Positions 16,667 to 27,492 of a DNA stretch of 64,000 nucleotides are shown here, piece after piece. Below the pieces are notes generated by a model. The model was given only the letters and a program-made list of their open reading frames with translations, did no database searches and was not told the origin of the DNA. Location of the stretch: NCBI RefSeq assembly GCF_019048265.1, contig NZ_CP077311.1, forward strand, positions 2,923,001 to 2,987,000. The letters are read 5' to 3'. Position 1 is the first letter of the stretch, and the number at the start of each line of letters is the position of its first letter. This DNA is from Aeromonas sp. FDAARGOS 1405. Its GTDB lineage: Bacteria; Pseudomonadota; Gammaproteobacteria; Enterobacterales; Aeromonadaceae. Position numbers and translations under genes: made by a program.

Positions 16667-17845
16667 TTATGCCTGACAGGCGGCGAGCCGGAGGGCTTCG
16701 CGGCGCTCGCTGACATGGGTCAGCCCGTAGGCCAGCAGCACGATAAGGGCGCCGATCCAGGGGGTATGCATCAGGCCGAGGTGCTCTACCACCAAGCCAC
16801 CGACCACGGAGCCGAGCGCAATGCCGACGTTGAAGGCGGCAATATTGAGGCCCGATGCCACATCCACCGCCTTGGGGGTGTGCAGCTCGGCCTGCTTCAC
16901 CACCAGTACCTGCAGACCCGGCACGTTGCCGAAGGCAAAGGCGCCCCACACCAGCACGGTGAGCACGGCCAGCACCGGATGGGGTGCGGTGAAGGTGAGG
17001 GCCAGCAGCACCAGCGCCAGACCGGCAAACAGCAGTTTCAGTGCGGGCAATGGGCCCATCTTGTCGGCCAGCTTGCCACCCCAGATATTGCCGACGGCAA
17101 CCGATACCCCGTAGACCAGCAGGATCAGGCTCACCGCACCGGCGCTAAAGCCGCTCACCTGCTGCAGGATGGGGGCGAGGAAGGTAAACGCAGTGAAGGC
17201 GCCACCATAACCGAGGGCGGTCTTGGCGTAGACCAACAGCAGTGGCTTCTTGGTCAGTACCGAGAGCTGTTCGCGGATGGTCGAGGCAGCTCCCTTGGGC
17301 AGGTTGCCCGGGATAAGCAGCAGGCTACCCACCATGGCGACCAGACCCAGCAGGCTCACCACCAGAAAGGTTTCACGCCAGCCAAAGACCTGACCAATCC
17401 AGGTACCGAGTGGTACGCCGGTTACCAGCGCCACGGTGAGGCCGCTGAACATGATGGCGATGGCGCTCGCCGCCTTCTCTTTGGCCACAAGACCCGTGGC
17501 GATGGTGCTGCCCACCGAGAAGAAGACCCCGTGCGCCAATCCGGTGAGGATGCGGGCCACGATCAGGCTCTCGTAACCCGGGGCCTGCCAGGCCAGCAGG
17601 TTGCCGGCGGTAAAGAGTGCCATCAGCCCCACCAGCAGCCACTTGCGCGGCACCTTGCCGGTGAGCGCCGTGAGCACAGGAGCGCCGATGGCTACGCCAA
17701 GGGCATAGAGGCTGACCAACAGGCCCGCCGAGGGAAGCGAGACATTGAGCTGCTGGGCTATGGTGGGGATAAGCCCCACAATCACAAATTCGGTAGTGCC
17801 GATCGCAAAGGCACTTAAGGTAAGGGCAAATAACGCCAGTGGCAT
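16667..17845 (-). CDS. MFS drug/sugar exporter, YdhP/AraJ-like (DHA1)
   Basis: A 392-residue 12-helix inner-membrane proton antiporter of the DHA1 group. FAIGTTEFVIVGLIPTIAQQ is the typical first helix of the AraJ/YdhP/PbuE cluster, and RILTGLAHGVFFSVG and the motif C-like FSGLTVALVTGVPLGTWIG follow. Substrates of this cluster range from arabinose to purines and drugs, so none can be named. A nested palindrome lies 60-100 bases upstream of the start. Confidence 0.88.
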   Translation of the reverse strand: MPLALFALTLSAFAIGTTEFVIVGLIPTIAQQLNVSLPSAGLLVSLYALGVAIGAPVLTALTGKVPRKWLLVGLMALFTAGNLLAWQAPGYESLIVARILTGLAHGVFFSVGSTIATGLVAKEKAASAIAIMFSGLTVALVTGVPLGTWIGQVFGWRETFLVVSLLGLVAMVGSLLLIPGNLPKGAASTIREQLSVLTKKPLLLVYAKTALGYGGAFTAFTFLAPILQQVSGFSAGAVSLILLVYGVSVAVGNIWGGKLADKMGPLPALKLLFAGLALVLLALTFTAPHPVLAVLTVLVWGAFAFGNVPGLQVLVVKQAELHTPKAVDVASGLNIAAFNVGIALGSVVGGLVVEHLGLMHTPWIGALIVLLAYGLTHVSERREALRLAACQA

Positions 17846-17906
17846 AACAACTCCTTGGTTAGGGACTCCCGACGGGAGAATGGCGCCAGTATGCCGATGG
17901 GTTTTG

Positions 17907-17945
17907 TTGGCAAAAATGATGACAACATCAAATTACTTTTGCCAA
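17907..17945. promoter_or_regulatory. Nested inverted repeats upstream of the YdhP-like gene
   Basis: TTGGCAAAA and TTTTGCCAA (perfect 9-base arms, 21-base spacer) enclose a second dyad TGATG-ACAA-CATCA. The location in the promoter zone of the minus-strand exporter suggests a regulator site; the regulator is not identified. Confidence 0.4.
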
Positions 17946-18097
17946 ATCAGCAGCAATGATAAGGCGTATCAGGCGGCAGGAACGGTTGAGAAAAGGACAC
18001 CGGTAATCCGGGATAGAGGAAGTAACGACTAATAGGCTGATTTGGGTCATAAAGCCGTTTTTTAATCACCCATGAATATCAGTAATGAAAAACAATG

Positions 18098-18121
18098 CAA
18101 AATGATAATAATTTCCATTAT
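18098..18121. promoter_or_regulatory. Putative Fur box upstream of the TonB receptor gene
   Basis: AATGATAATAATTTCC at 18101-18116 aligns with the 19-base Fur consensus at about 14 of 19 positions by eye. It lies about 40 bases before the preferred ATG, where iron-bound Fur would block transcription. Confidence 0.6.
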
Positions 18122-18155
18122 AATGCGCAATTTATCGTATAATAAATCACTTAAA

Positions 18156-20042
18156 ATGAATATAAATAATCTAAAAGTCCGAACGCCTTACATATTGAGT
18201 GCACTGATACTTCCTGCACATGTTGCAATTGCCGAGAATATTGCTGATGAAACCATGGTGGTAACAGCAACCGCCGGAAAGGAAAAAAATCTTCTTGAAG
18301 CCCCTGCAACCATGACCTTGATCGATGGTCAGGAGCAGAGTAAATATCAAATGACGGGGGATGTCGGTGATCTTTTGGTCGATGCTCCGGGCGTCAATAT
18401 ATCAACCCAGGCTAATGGTTCCCGTAGCATTCGCATTCGTGGCCTGAGCAATGATTACACGCAAGTGTTGTTGAATGGTCGCCGTTCTTATACCAAAGAA
18501 GCGCTTTGGCGTGGCAGTGACAGTGCATTAAGCCTTACCCCTACAGTAGCCGTTGATAGAGTCGAAGTTATTCGTGGCCCGATGTCTACCCTTTACGGTG
18601 CCGATACCATGGGGGGCGTTGTGAATGTGATAACGCGCAAACACAATGGTGCTGCTGAAGGGGCAATGAGTGTTGAAGGGCAATACAACCAGGGTGATCG
18701 AGGTGGTAATGGCCAGGTTTATGGATTGTATTACTCCATGCCTGTCAACGATGCATTGAGTTATACCGTATATGGCAACTATCTGGATATCGCCGAGTCA
18801 TTTTATGCTGACTACCCTGATGCGACCAAGCGTCGCGGGCAAGAAAACTACAACTTGGTAAATACCTTCGATCTTGCTATTAATGACCAGCATTCATTAG
18901 CGCTTGATATTCAGCTATCCAATGAAGAGCAGTTGGGTACTGCGATGTTCAACAATCGGTATTATGAACAGCAACGCCGTCTGCAAAGCTACACGCTAGG
19001 ATATGGCTACCAATCCTCACGACTGAACGTTGATGCCAATCTCTATTACAGTGACTTTGATGTCCAGTATGATCTCCTCACATCAAATAGTACTGAGCAT
19101 AATTATGGTGGTGATGCCAAAGCCATATTATCGTTCAATCAATATGACATTACGTTTGGCACTGAAACCCGCAATGCCAAAGTAGACAATATTAGTTTTA
19201 AGGGGGGCTCCGCAGACAGAAAGAGTTCTGCAGCTTACGTTGAATTCAATCATGCATTGACTGACGCAACTACCTTGACCCTGGGTGGGCGATATGATCA
19301 TGATTCATTGTTTGGCAGCGAGTTTACCTACCGTGGCTATCTCACCCAAGGGGTAGCTGAGAACTGGAGTATGAAAGCTGGTGTGGGGACGGCATTTAAA
19401 GCACCCAGCCTGGCTCAAATATCCCCATATTATTCAGCTCCTGGCTGTGGCGGTCGCTGTAATATTTATGGTAACTCGGCCCTGAAAGCAGAAACTGGCA
19501 CATTCAGTGAATTGGGGATGTATTATACCAATGGTACTACGTTAGCCAGCGCAACAGTATTCTATAATCAGGTTGATGACATTATTCAACAAGCAAAGAA
19601 AAAAAATGGTGACTACACCTTCGTCAATATAGACAAGGCCACTCTGAAAGGCTTGGAACTGTCTGCTACGCATCAATGGGAATATATTGGTCTGGATGCT
19701 TCATATACATATCTTGATGCAAAAGATGATTATTCCGGAGACAGACTGGTTGGTACGTCAGAGCATGAAGCTTCGCTCAAGGCGACATGGTATGCTAACT
19801 ATGCATTAAATATTTTCACTCGGTTGCATTATCGTAGTGAAGTGCGTGGCGAGCTTGGCAATAATGATGTGTCTGATCCATATACCACCCTGGATCTTGG
19901 CATGAGTTACGACCTTGCCAATGGAGTGGCACTGAAGATGGGGGTTAACAACCTGATGAATAAAGATGTGTCCAGCCCGGATACGTACACTGAGGTCATT
20001 CAGGGAAGAACTTATTATACCGGCATTAATTATGAATTCTAA
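18156..20042 (+). CDS. TonB-dependent outer-membrane siderophore-type receptor
   Basis: A 628-residue receptor: signal peptide (to about residue 26, HVAIA), TonB box ETMVVTA, plug domain (GDLLVDAPGVNIS, then IRIRGLSNDYTQVLLNGR and VEVIRGPMSTLYGADTMGGVVNVIT), and a 22-strand barrel ending in the aromatic C-terminus (TYYTGINYEF). The plug resembles CirA/IrgA-type catecholate receptors, so an iron-siderophore ligand is likely, with import energised by TonB-ExbBD. ATG 18156 is chosen because it yields a signal peptide and leaves the Fur-like box in the promoter; an ATG at 18072 would put the box inside the gene. The gene is clearly more AT-rich than its neighbours, as is the next gene. Confidence 0.9.
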   Translation: MNINNLKVRTPYILSALILPAHVAIAENIADETMVVTATAGKEKNLLEAPATMTLIDGQEQSKYQMTGDVGDLLVDAPGVNISTQANGSRSIRIRGLSNDYTQVLLNGRRSYTKEALWRGSDSALSLTPTVAVDRVEVIRGPMSTLYGADTMGGVVNVITRKHNGAAEGAMSVEGQYNQGDRGGNGQVYGLYYSMPVNDALSYTVYGNYLDIAESFYADYPDATKRRGQENYNLVNTFDLAINDQHSLALDIQLSNEEQLGTAMFNNRYYEQQRRLQSYTLGYGYQSSRLNVDANLYYSDFDVQYDLLTSNSTEHNYGGDAKAILSFNQYDITFGTETRNAKVDNISFKGGSADRKSSAAYVEFNHALTDATTLTLGGRYDHDSLFGSEFTYRGYLTQGVAENWSMKAGVGTAFKAPSLAQISPYYSAPGCGGRCNIYGNSALKAETGTFSELGMYYTNGTTLASATVFYNQVDDIIQQAKKKNGDYTFVNIDKATLKGLELSATHQWEYIGLDASYTYLDAKDDYSGDRLVGTSEHEASLKATWYANYALNIFTRLHYRSEVRGELGNNDVSDPYTTLDLGMSYDLANGVALKMGVNNLMNKDVSSPDTYTEVIQGRTYYTGINYEF

Positions 20043-21540
20043 AACCATGAAAAGGTCTGTTTTTGATAGTATTGAGCGATGGGGAAATCGACTTCCCCAT
20101 CCGGTGTTCTTGTTCATTTGGCTATCTTTGATAGTCATGGTCGTCTCTTTTATTGCTGCCAAAGCACAACTCTCTTACACCCTGCCTGGCGAGAACACTC
20201 AGTACGTTCATAATATGCTGTCATTGGCCGGTATTCGAGAATGGCTTGGTGGCAGTGTTAAAGAGTTTATTAACTTCCCTCCTTTGGGCATAGTCATTAT
20301 AGCGACGATAGGTATCGGGCTTGCTGACTCTTCCGGATTGATTAGCTACTCGGTGCAACGGTTAGTAAATAAAACTGGAAAATGGCAACTGACCATCAGC
20401 ATTATGGCTCTGGGGATAGTTTCGAATGTGGTTGGCGCAGTTGGTTATATTGTTTTGATACCTCTGGCGTGCCGTGCCTATCAGGCTGCGGGTCGCTCAC
20501 CCTTGGTCGGACTTGCAACGGCTTTTGCCGGTGTCGCGGGAGGGACGCATGCAACTATATTCATTACAACCTATGATGTGGTGATTGCTGGTATCACTAC
20601 ATCGGCAGCCCAGCTCATCGATCCTGAATACAGTGTTAGCCCATTGGCGAATTACTTTTTTATGAGTGCCAGTGTCCTTCTATTAGTCGCAGTGGGGTCT
20701 TTTATTTCTATCATGGTAGTAGAAAAACGGCAGCATCGGCTAATTGATAATGATGCTACTGATAGTCATCTAATTAGCCATGATATTCCCTGCAATAAGA
20801 AAAATGACAGGGCCATGCTGGCTTCTGGTAGCGTATTTCTTTCTGCGATCATCTTCTTTGTTTTATCGGCGGCAGTGCCGGGGAATTGGCTGGCACCCAA
20901 TGAAGGGCAGCAACTCGCTCGCAGCGAAATCATTAGTGGTCTACCAATAGTTATTTCTATTACTTTTGGCTTGAGTGGTTTAACTTACGGTTATCTATCT
21001 GGTAGTTTTCGGGGTGAGCAAGATCTCATCAAGGCATGCCAAAAGAGTTTAAGTCAGCTAGGATTATTTTTGCTGATTATTTTTGTGGCATCCCAGCTGA
21101 TATATATATTCAAGTTAAGCCAACTTTCAGGCGTGTTGGCCATGTCGATGAGCAACATGGTTGCAGATCTGTCATTGCATCCTGCATTCATTTTGCTACT
21201 GGTTGTTATTCTCTGTGCGTTCCTCAATCTCTTTATGGGTTCACCTGTTGTCCAGTGGAGCCTTATGGCGCCAGTGCTTATACCATCACTGTTCTATGTA
21301 GATATACCTTTGGAGGTGACCCAAGCTGCATTCAGAATCGGTGACTCGGTAACCAATATCATTAGTCCACTGTTTGGCTACTTGGGGCTTATATTGGCGA
21401 CGGCGCAAGACTATGACAAAAATGCCAAGTTAGGCACATTAATGTCATTAATGTTGCCGTTTAGCATGGCGTTCTTGTTTGCATGGACGGCCCTCTTGCT
21501 GTTCTGGGTATATGTATTGCAGTGGCCCATGGGGATGTAG
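20032..21540 (+). CDS. AbgT-family transporter
   Basis: A 502-residue inner-membrane protein of the AbgT (p-aminobenzoyl-glutamate transport / MtrF-like efflux) family: ERWGNRLPHPVFLF at the N-terminus, NFPPLGIVIIATIGIGLADSSGLI, a GVAGGTHATIFITTYDVVIAGI hairpin, and FLNLFMGSPVVQWSLMAPV near the C-terminus. The start at 20032 overlaps the receptor stop by 11 bases; ATG 20047 is an alternative, and neither has a good ribosome site, so translational coupling is likely. Pairing an AbgT member with a TonB receptor suggests it handles the same ligand or a breakdown product of it, but direction and substrate are unknown. AT-rich. Confidence 0.87.
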   Translation: MNSKTMKRSVFDSIERWGNRLPHPVFLFIWLSLIVMVVSFIAAKAQLSYTLPGENTQYVHNMLSLAGIREWLGGSVKEFINFPPLGIVIIATIGIGLADSSGLISYSVQRLVNKTGKWQLTISIMALGIVSNVVGAVGYIVLIPLACRAYQAAGRSPLVGLATAFAGVAGGTHATIFITTYDVVIAGITTSAAQLIDPEYSVSPLANYFFMSASVLLLVAVGSFISIMVVEKRQHRLIDNDATDSHLISHDIPCNKKNDRAMLASGSVFLSAIIFFVLSAAVPGNWLAPNEGQQLARSEIISGLPIVISITFGLSGLTYGYLSGSFRGEQDLIKACQKSLSQLGLFLLIIFVASQLIYIFKLSQLSGVLAMSMSNMVADLSLHPAFILLLVVILCAFLNLFMGSPVVQWSLMAPVLIPSLFYVDIPLEVTQAAFRIGDSVTNIISPLFGYLGLILATAQDYDKNAKLGTLMSLMLPFSMAFLFAWTALLLFWVYVLQWPMGM

Positions 21541-21554
21541 CAGGAGATTGTCAT

Positions 21555-21582
21555 GCCCCTCATTCCAATGAGGGGCTCTTTT
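21555..21582 (+). terminator. Terminator of the receptor-AbgT operon
   Basis: GCCCCTCATT-CC-AATGAGGGGC hairpin followed by TCTTTT. Confidence 0.88.
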
Positions 21583-21654
21583 CAACCTGATTTCTGACGG
21601 GCAAAGGCAATAATGTGCCCAGAACTCCTGCTTCATAACAATGCCAACGGATTA

Positions 21655-22038
21655 TCAATCCGGTTGCTTTGTGATATCTGTTGCCGAGGATGGCAATCTT
21701 TCCCAAGGGGTCAGTTTAAGCTGCCTGGAGCGTAGCCTGAAGAGACTCGCCATGATGATGCCTGTTAATCCGGCAAACAGGGCTGTCTGGCGTAGGGCAA
21801 ATAGTGGGTCTATCTCTAAGGGTTGCCAGCTGAAAAACCACAACAGAATGCTCCAGATCAGGCCAAGGCCGATGCCAAATACCAGAAAGTTGGTTAGCCA
21901 GCCCTCGTACTGAGGCGGTTTGACAGACCAACCCAGTTGGCGCAACAACCAGAACAAGGGGGGATTGTAGTTGGCATGCCATACCCCCTTGTTAGCCAGC
22001 TCCTGATGGGCGGCGGCCAGCCGTTCTTCAAATGTCAT
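21655..22038 (-). CDS. DUF6404-family membrane protein
   Basis: A 127-residue protein. MTFEERLAAAHQELANKGVW and the YNPPLFWLLRQLGW segment match a small family annotated as DUF6404, common in Aeromonas/Vibrio/Shewanella relatives. Two hydrophobic helices follow (about residues 49-68 and 81-103). AAGGA is 8 bases before ATG 22038, which decides against the ATG 9 bases upstream. Function unknown. Confidence 0.75.
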   Translation of the reverse strand: MTFEERLAAAHQELANKGVWHANYNPPLFWLLRQLGWSVKPPQYEGWLTNFLVFGIGLGLIWSILLWFFSWQPLEIDPLFALRQTALFAGLTGIIMASLFRLRSRQLKLTPWERLPSSATDITKQPD

Positions 22039-22233
22039 GTTATTCATCCTTGTGAAATTAAAGGTGCCATACGGTGCTTTTTAGGCTGCATTGTACTGAC
22101 AAATCGCGAGCATGATGTGGGCTCGTGGTCACGTTCTTTCTCTGTAGAAAAAAAGAACTGGCCTCACCGCACGCTTGCCAATCCACAGCAGCTACGCCTA
22201 TAAAGACTCATTACTCTTGTCCGGATAACAGTA

Positions 22234-23136
22234 ATGAAGACCCATTCTGATGAACTGACCCTGTTTGTGGCGGTGGTGGAGGCGGGCAGTTTTCGCCAAG
22301 CGGCGGAGAACCTCGGCATGGATAACTCGGTGGTGAGCCGTGGCATCAAGCGGCTGGAGGAGAAGCTCTCCACCGTGTTGCTCAATCGCACCACCCGCCG
22401 TGTCAGCCTGACCGAGGAGGGGAGCTGGTTCTATCAGCGGGCGGTGAAGATCCTGACCGAGATGAGCGAGGCGGAGGGGCATCTGCTGATGCGCCGGGAA
22501 CAACCCGAAGGGGTGTTGAGAGTCGATGCCGCTACCCCCTTTATTCTGCACCGGCTGGTGCCGATCATCGGCGAGTTTCGCCGCCGCTACCCTGCCATCG
22601 AGCTACAGCTGCACAGCTCGGAGGGCTTTATCAATCTGATGGAGCGGCGGGTGGACATGGCCATCCGCATCGGCGAGCTGACCGACTCCTCCCTGCGCGC
22701 GCTGCCGCTGGGCCGTTCGCGGTTGCGGCTGCTGGCCTCTCCTGCTTACTTGAGCGAGCGCGGCACCCCACGCCAACCGGCGGATCTGTTGAGCGGTCAC
22801 GAGCTGCTCGGTTTTTTGCATCCCGATCACCTCAACCACTGGCCGCTGCTCAGTGCCGAGCAGGGGGATCGCTTTGCCATCACCCCCACTCTGCGTGCCA
22901 GCAGCGGCGAAACCTTGCGTCAGCTGGCGCTGGCGGGGCAGGGGATCGTCTGTCTGTCGGATTTCATGACCGGGCCGGATCGGGAGAGCTGCGCGCTGGT
23001 GGAGGTGCTGGCCCGCAGTAACAGCGGCGCCTCGCGCCCCATCAATGCGGTCTTCTACTCCGATGCCCAGAGGGATATCCGGCTGCGGGTTTGGCTCGAT
23101 TTTCTCAAGGAGCAGCTGGGCAGCCATACCCTGTAG
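22234..23136 (+). CDS. LysR-family regulator, YafC-like
   Basis: A 300-residue regulator: HTH in residues 1-62 (ELTLFVAVVEAGSFRQAAENLG, SVVSRGIKRLEEKLS) and an effector domain with SSGETLRQLALAGQGIVCLSDFM, a segment strongly shared with E. coli YafC and the CrgA group. Its target is not evident: the divergent neighbour is the DUF6404 gene 195 bases away and the following gene is convergent. Confidence 0.85.
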   Translation: MKTHSDELTLFVAVVEAGSFRQAAENLGMDNSVVSRGIKRLEEKLSTVLLNRTTRRVSLTEEGSWFYQRAVKILTEMSEAEGHLLMRREQPEGVLRVDAATPFILHRLVPIIGEFRRRYPAIELQLHSSEGFINLMERRVDMAIRIGELTDSSLRALPLGRSRLRLLASPAYLSERGTPRQPADLLSGHELLGFLHPDHLNHWPLLSAEQGDRFAITPTLRASSGETLRQLALAGQGIVCLSDFMTGPDRESCALVEVLARSNSGASRPINAVFYSDAQRDIRLRVWLDFLKEQLGSHTL

Positions 23137-23245
23137 TTCAGGTTGGTTTGTGCGGTTTGTTTGAACGGTTCGTCGCTGCGGTTTGCTTAACGAAAAACAA
23201 GCCGCGCCTTCGTTGCGGCCCATCAGCATTAGCCTGGCGGCAGAT

Positions 23246-23274
23246 AAACAGACGGCCGACTTGAGGGTCGGCCG
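23246..23274 (-). terminator. Terminator-like hairpin after the 77-aa membrane protein gene
   Basis: On the minus strand CGGCCGAC-CCTCAA-GTCGGCCG is followed by TCTGTTT. A second weak hairpin (GCCGC/GCGGC followed by TTGTTTTT) is at 23193-23219. Confidence 0.5.
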
Positions 23275-23307
23275 CCGGTTCGGGAAGGTGTGTGAGCTGA
23301 AGCGCAG

Positions 23308-23541
23308 TTAGCGGGGCAGTTTGCCCCATACCCGGCTGAGCAGGGCGCCGCCGATCACCGGCGGAATGGCCAGCAGCAGGGTCCACTGCCAGGAGAGGCC
23401 GCCGACGGTGGCAGCCAGTACGATACAGGTGAGCACCACCAGTTGGGCCACCATCATCAGGAAGGTGCCTTCGCGGGGGGTCAGTGTCTCTTTTTGAGTG
23501 GCGACGTGAGCTACGGGCGCTTGATTGGTGGTCGGTTTCAT
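23308..23541 (-). CDS. Small membrane protein, function unknown
   Basis: A 77-residue protein with a polar N-terminus (about 28 residues, Thr/Gln-rich) and two hydrophobic helices (about 29-48 and 52-69), ending in a basic VWGKLPR tail. The codon pattern fits the surrounding chromosome. No recognised family. Confidence 0.65.
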   Translation of the reverse strand: MKPTTNQAPVAHVATQKETLTPREGTFLMMVAQLVVLTCIVLAATVGGLSWQWTLLLAIPPVIGGALLSRVWGKLPR

Positions 23542-23673
23542 GGCGATATCCCTCTGTTGAGTCTGATATCACTAAGCAATGGCCGTTCCACATTTTTTAT
23601 GTTATTTATCAGTGATTTGTACTGTTTTTCGTCATTCCCGTTTCGAGAGCGCAGGCAAAATGATTTGCAAAAT

Positions 23674-23697
23674 GAAAACGCCACCCTGAGGTAGCGT
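23674..23697 (-). terminator. Terminator of the chemotaxis receptor gene
   Basis: On the minus strand ACGCTACC-TCAG-GGTGGCGT followed by TTTC; one G-U pair. Confidence 0.7.
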
Positions 23698-23733
23698 CTT
23701 GGTTATTGAGAGGGAGAGGGGGAATCGCCGGGT

Positions 23734-25710
23734 CTAGCCAATCCGGTATTGGCGGATCTGCTCGTCGATGGCTTTGGCCAGTTCGAACAGTTCGCGGCTG
23801 GCAGCATTGCTCTCCTGCGCGTGTTCCCGCTGGTGTTCGGCCACCATGGCCAGCTCGTCAAGCGCCGTTCTGGCTTGCCCCATCTGTTGATTCTGCGCCT
23901 GCGCCAGCGCGCTGATCTCGTTGATCTCGAGGGCGGTCTGGTTGATCTGGCTGGTGGCATCAACCAGCACCTCTCTGGCCTGATTCATCCGGTTGTATCC
24001 CTCTTCGCTCAGGTTGCGGGAGTCTGCCATCGAGCTGCTGGCCTGCCGGGTTCCCTCCTGCAGGCGCAAGATAAGATCCTGCACATCCTTGGTGGCGGTC
24101 TGGGTACGCACCGCCAGCTGGCGTACCTCGTCGGCCACCACCGCAAAGCCCCGTCCCATATCCCCTGCCCGAGCCGCTTCGATAGCCGCATTGAGGGCGA
24201 GCAGGTTGGTCTGGTTCGAGACATCGCGGATGAGGTTCATGATCTGGGTGATGTTGTTGCTGTCTTTCACCACCTCATCGAGCAGGGCCGAGGAGCTGCC
24301 GATGCTGCTGCGCAAGCTGTCGAGTTGCGCGGCGCTCTGGGTCACATCCTGCTCGATGCTGAGCATATGGTTGGCGATGCGTTGGGTCACGTCGTTGACC
24401 CCTTCAGAGCGGCTGGCGATCTGCTCGGCGTTGTCACCGATGGTGGTGACCACAGTGGTCAGCTCCTGAATGCTCTGGGCCTGCTGGCACGCTTCTCCTG
24501 CCAGTGCCTGGGCCTGCTGCATGGATTGGGACGACTGGGCGGAGAGGGCGCTGCCTGACTGCTGGAAGCGGGAGAAGCTCTGGTTAAGACTCTGGATCAG
24601 CCGGTTGAAGCTTTGGGCCATCAGCCCCAGCTCCGACTCGTCAGAGAAGTCGAGGCGGGTCGCCAGATCCCGATCGGCGGTGATGTGGTGCATGCCATCG
24701 GCAGCCTGACGAATGGGGCGACTGATGGAGTGAGCCAGCCAGGCGGAGGCCAGCATGGCGATCCCGCCGATGGCGAGCGACACCATGATGATCAGCTGGC
24801 GGGATTCCTGCAGTCCCTCTTCCAGCTCGGCGCTGTTGATCTCGCCAATCAGCAGCCGGTTGAGGGTGGGGATGTAACGCACCGCGATGAGGTAGGTTTG
24901 TCCCTCCAGCGTTAGCGCCTCTACGGCCACCTGTTCCCGGGCATTGGGAATAAGCCGCTTGACGGTATCGAGGAAGGATTGCTGGTGGTGGGCGGCCCCC
25001 TCCACCTCCTGCTCGGGGTGGATCTCGATATTGCCCTCCATGTCCGCCAGATAGACCTGACCGCTCTTGCCGATCCGGTAGCCGCTGATGAGCTTGCTCA
25101 GGGCACTCATGTCAATGGAGGTGCCTGCCACCGCCAGAGTCTTGCCCTCGTGGGTGACGGCGGTGTTGATATAGAGGGAGGCTCGCTTGTCAAAATCCGA
25201 GATGTCGAGGTTCAGCTCATAGGGTTTGCTGCGTTTGAGAAAGCCGAAAAACCACCCATCTTTCGGGTCTGATTCGCTAAGCGATTTCTGGGCGGTGGGG
25301 CCGCCGCTGAAGTTGATCAGGGTGTTGCTCTGGCGGGGGGCGATAAAGACGTTGCCGCCGATCCGCCGTTGCAGATCCTGAAAGTAGCGCTCCATGGCGG
25401 GCCACTCTTGCTCTGGCATGCCAGCGGTCAGCCAGTCGATGACAAAACGGTTGCTGGCCAGCGCCTGCGCTTCGGTCAGGTGCTGGATAAGCTGCGCTGT
25501 GAGCTGGTTGGCAATGCGATCCACGCTGCTTGGCAGCTCGTAGCGCTCGACCCGCTGCTGGGCCTGACTGTGGGATATCTGCTCGAGGATCAAGGTGATG
25601 CAGCTGATGGCGATGGCCATCAGTATCGCCACGCCAGCGAGGATCCGGGTGCGGATCCCGAGCCCTGACCAGAGTGAGTGCAGTGTAAAACGGTGTATCG
25701 CCCTCTCCAT
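23734..25710 (-). CDS. Methyl-accepting chemotaxis protein
   Basis: A 658-residue transmembrane receptor. Layout: first membrane helix about residues 20-40, a periplasmic sensor of about 300 residues with dCache features ([20 protein letters not shown]), second helix ([19 protein letters not shown]), HAMP, and a long cytoplasmic signalling domain. The hairpin tip carries the invariant [19 protein letters not shown] block that contacts CheA/CheW. ATG 25710 with GGAGAG upstream is chosen; a longer reading starts with unrelated sequence. The ligand is unknown. No CheR-docking pentapeptide is seen at the C-terminus. Confidence 0.92.
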   Translation of the reverse strand: MERAIHRFTLHSLWSGLGIRTRILAGVAILMAIAISCITLILEQISHSQAQQRVERYELPSSVDRIANQLTAQLIQHLTEAQALASNRFVIDWLTAGMPEQEWPAMERYFQDLQRRIGGNVFIAPRQSNTLINFSGGPTAQKSLSESDPKDGWFFGFLKRSKPYELNLDISDFDKRASLYINTAVTHEGKTLAVAGTSIDMSALSKLISGYRIGKSGQVYLADMEGNIEIHPEQEVEGAAHHQQSFLDTVKRLIPNAREQVAVEALTLEGQTYLIAVRYIPTLNRLLIGEINSAELEEGLQESRQLIIMVSLAIGGIAMLASAWLAHSISRPIRQAADGMHHITADRDLATRLDFSDESELGLMAQSFNRLIQSLNQSFSRFQQSGSALSAQSSQSMQQAQALAGEACQQAQSIQELTTVVTTIGDNAEQIASRSEGVNDVTQRIANHMLSIEQDVTQSAAQLDSLRSSIGSSSALLDEVVKDSNNITQIMNLIRDVSNQTNLLALNAAIEAARAGDMGRGFAVVADEVRQLAVRTQTATKDVQDLILRLQEGTRQASSSMADSRNLSEEGYNRMNQAREVLVDATSQINQTALEINEISALAQAQNQQMGQARTALDELAMVAEHQREHAQESNAASRELFELAKAIDEQIRQYRIG

Positions 25711-25867
25711 ATCGCTCTCCTCATAAATAAGGTCGCATATGCGACCCAGATGATGATTATAGATAGAGAACTCAATTGCGTTGTGACGGATGGTAACAAC
25801 AGAGGGCGGCAGAAAAACAGGAGGGAGCAATGAGCGGGGAAGGGGGCAGAAACCGGCAAGGGAAAGC

Positions 25868-25902
25868 AAAAAAGAGAGGCCGACATTGCGGTCGGCCTCT
25901 TT
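25868..25902 (-). terminator. Terminator of glpFK
   Basis: On the minus strand AGAGGCCGAC-CGCAAT-GTCGGCCTCT followed by CTTTTTT. Confidence 0.9.
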
Positions 25903-25935
25903 GGTGTTTATCTCAACGGAATGTCGGGTGCCTGA

Positions 25936-27492
<1,557 letters not shown>

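Noticed and set aside
18072..18155. TonB receptor start at ATG 18072
   Set aside because: It would add a non-signal N-terminus and put the Fur-like box inside the gene; ATG 18156 gives a proper signal peptide.
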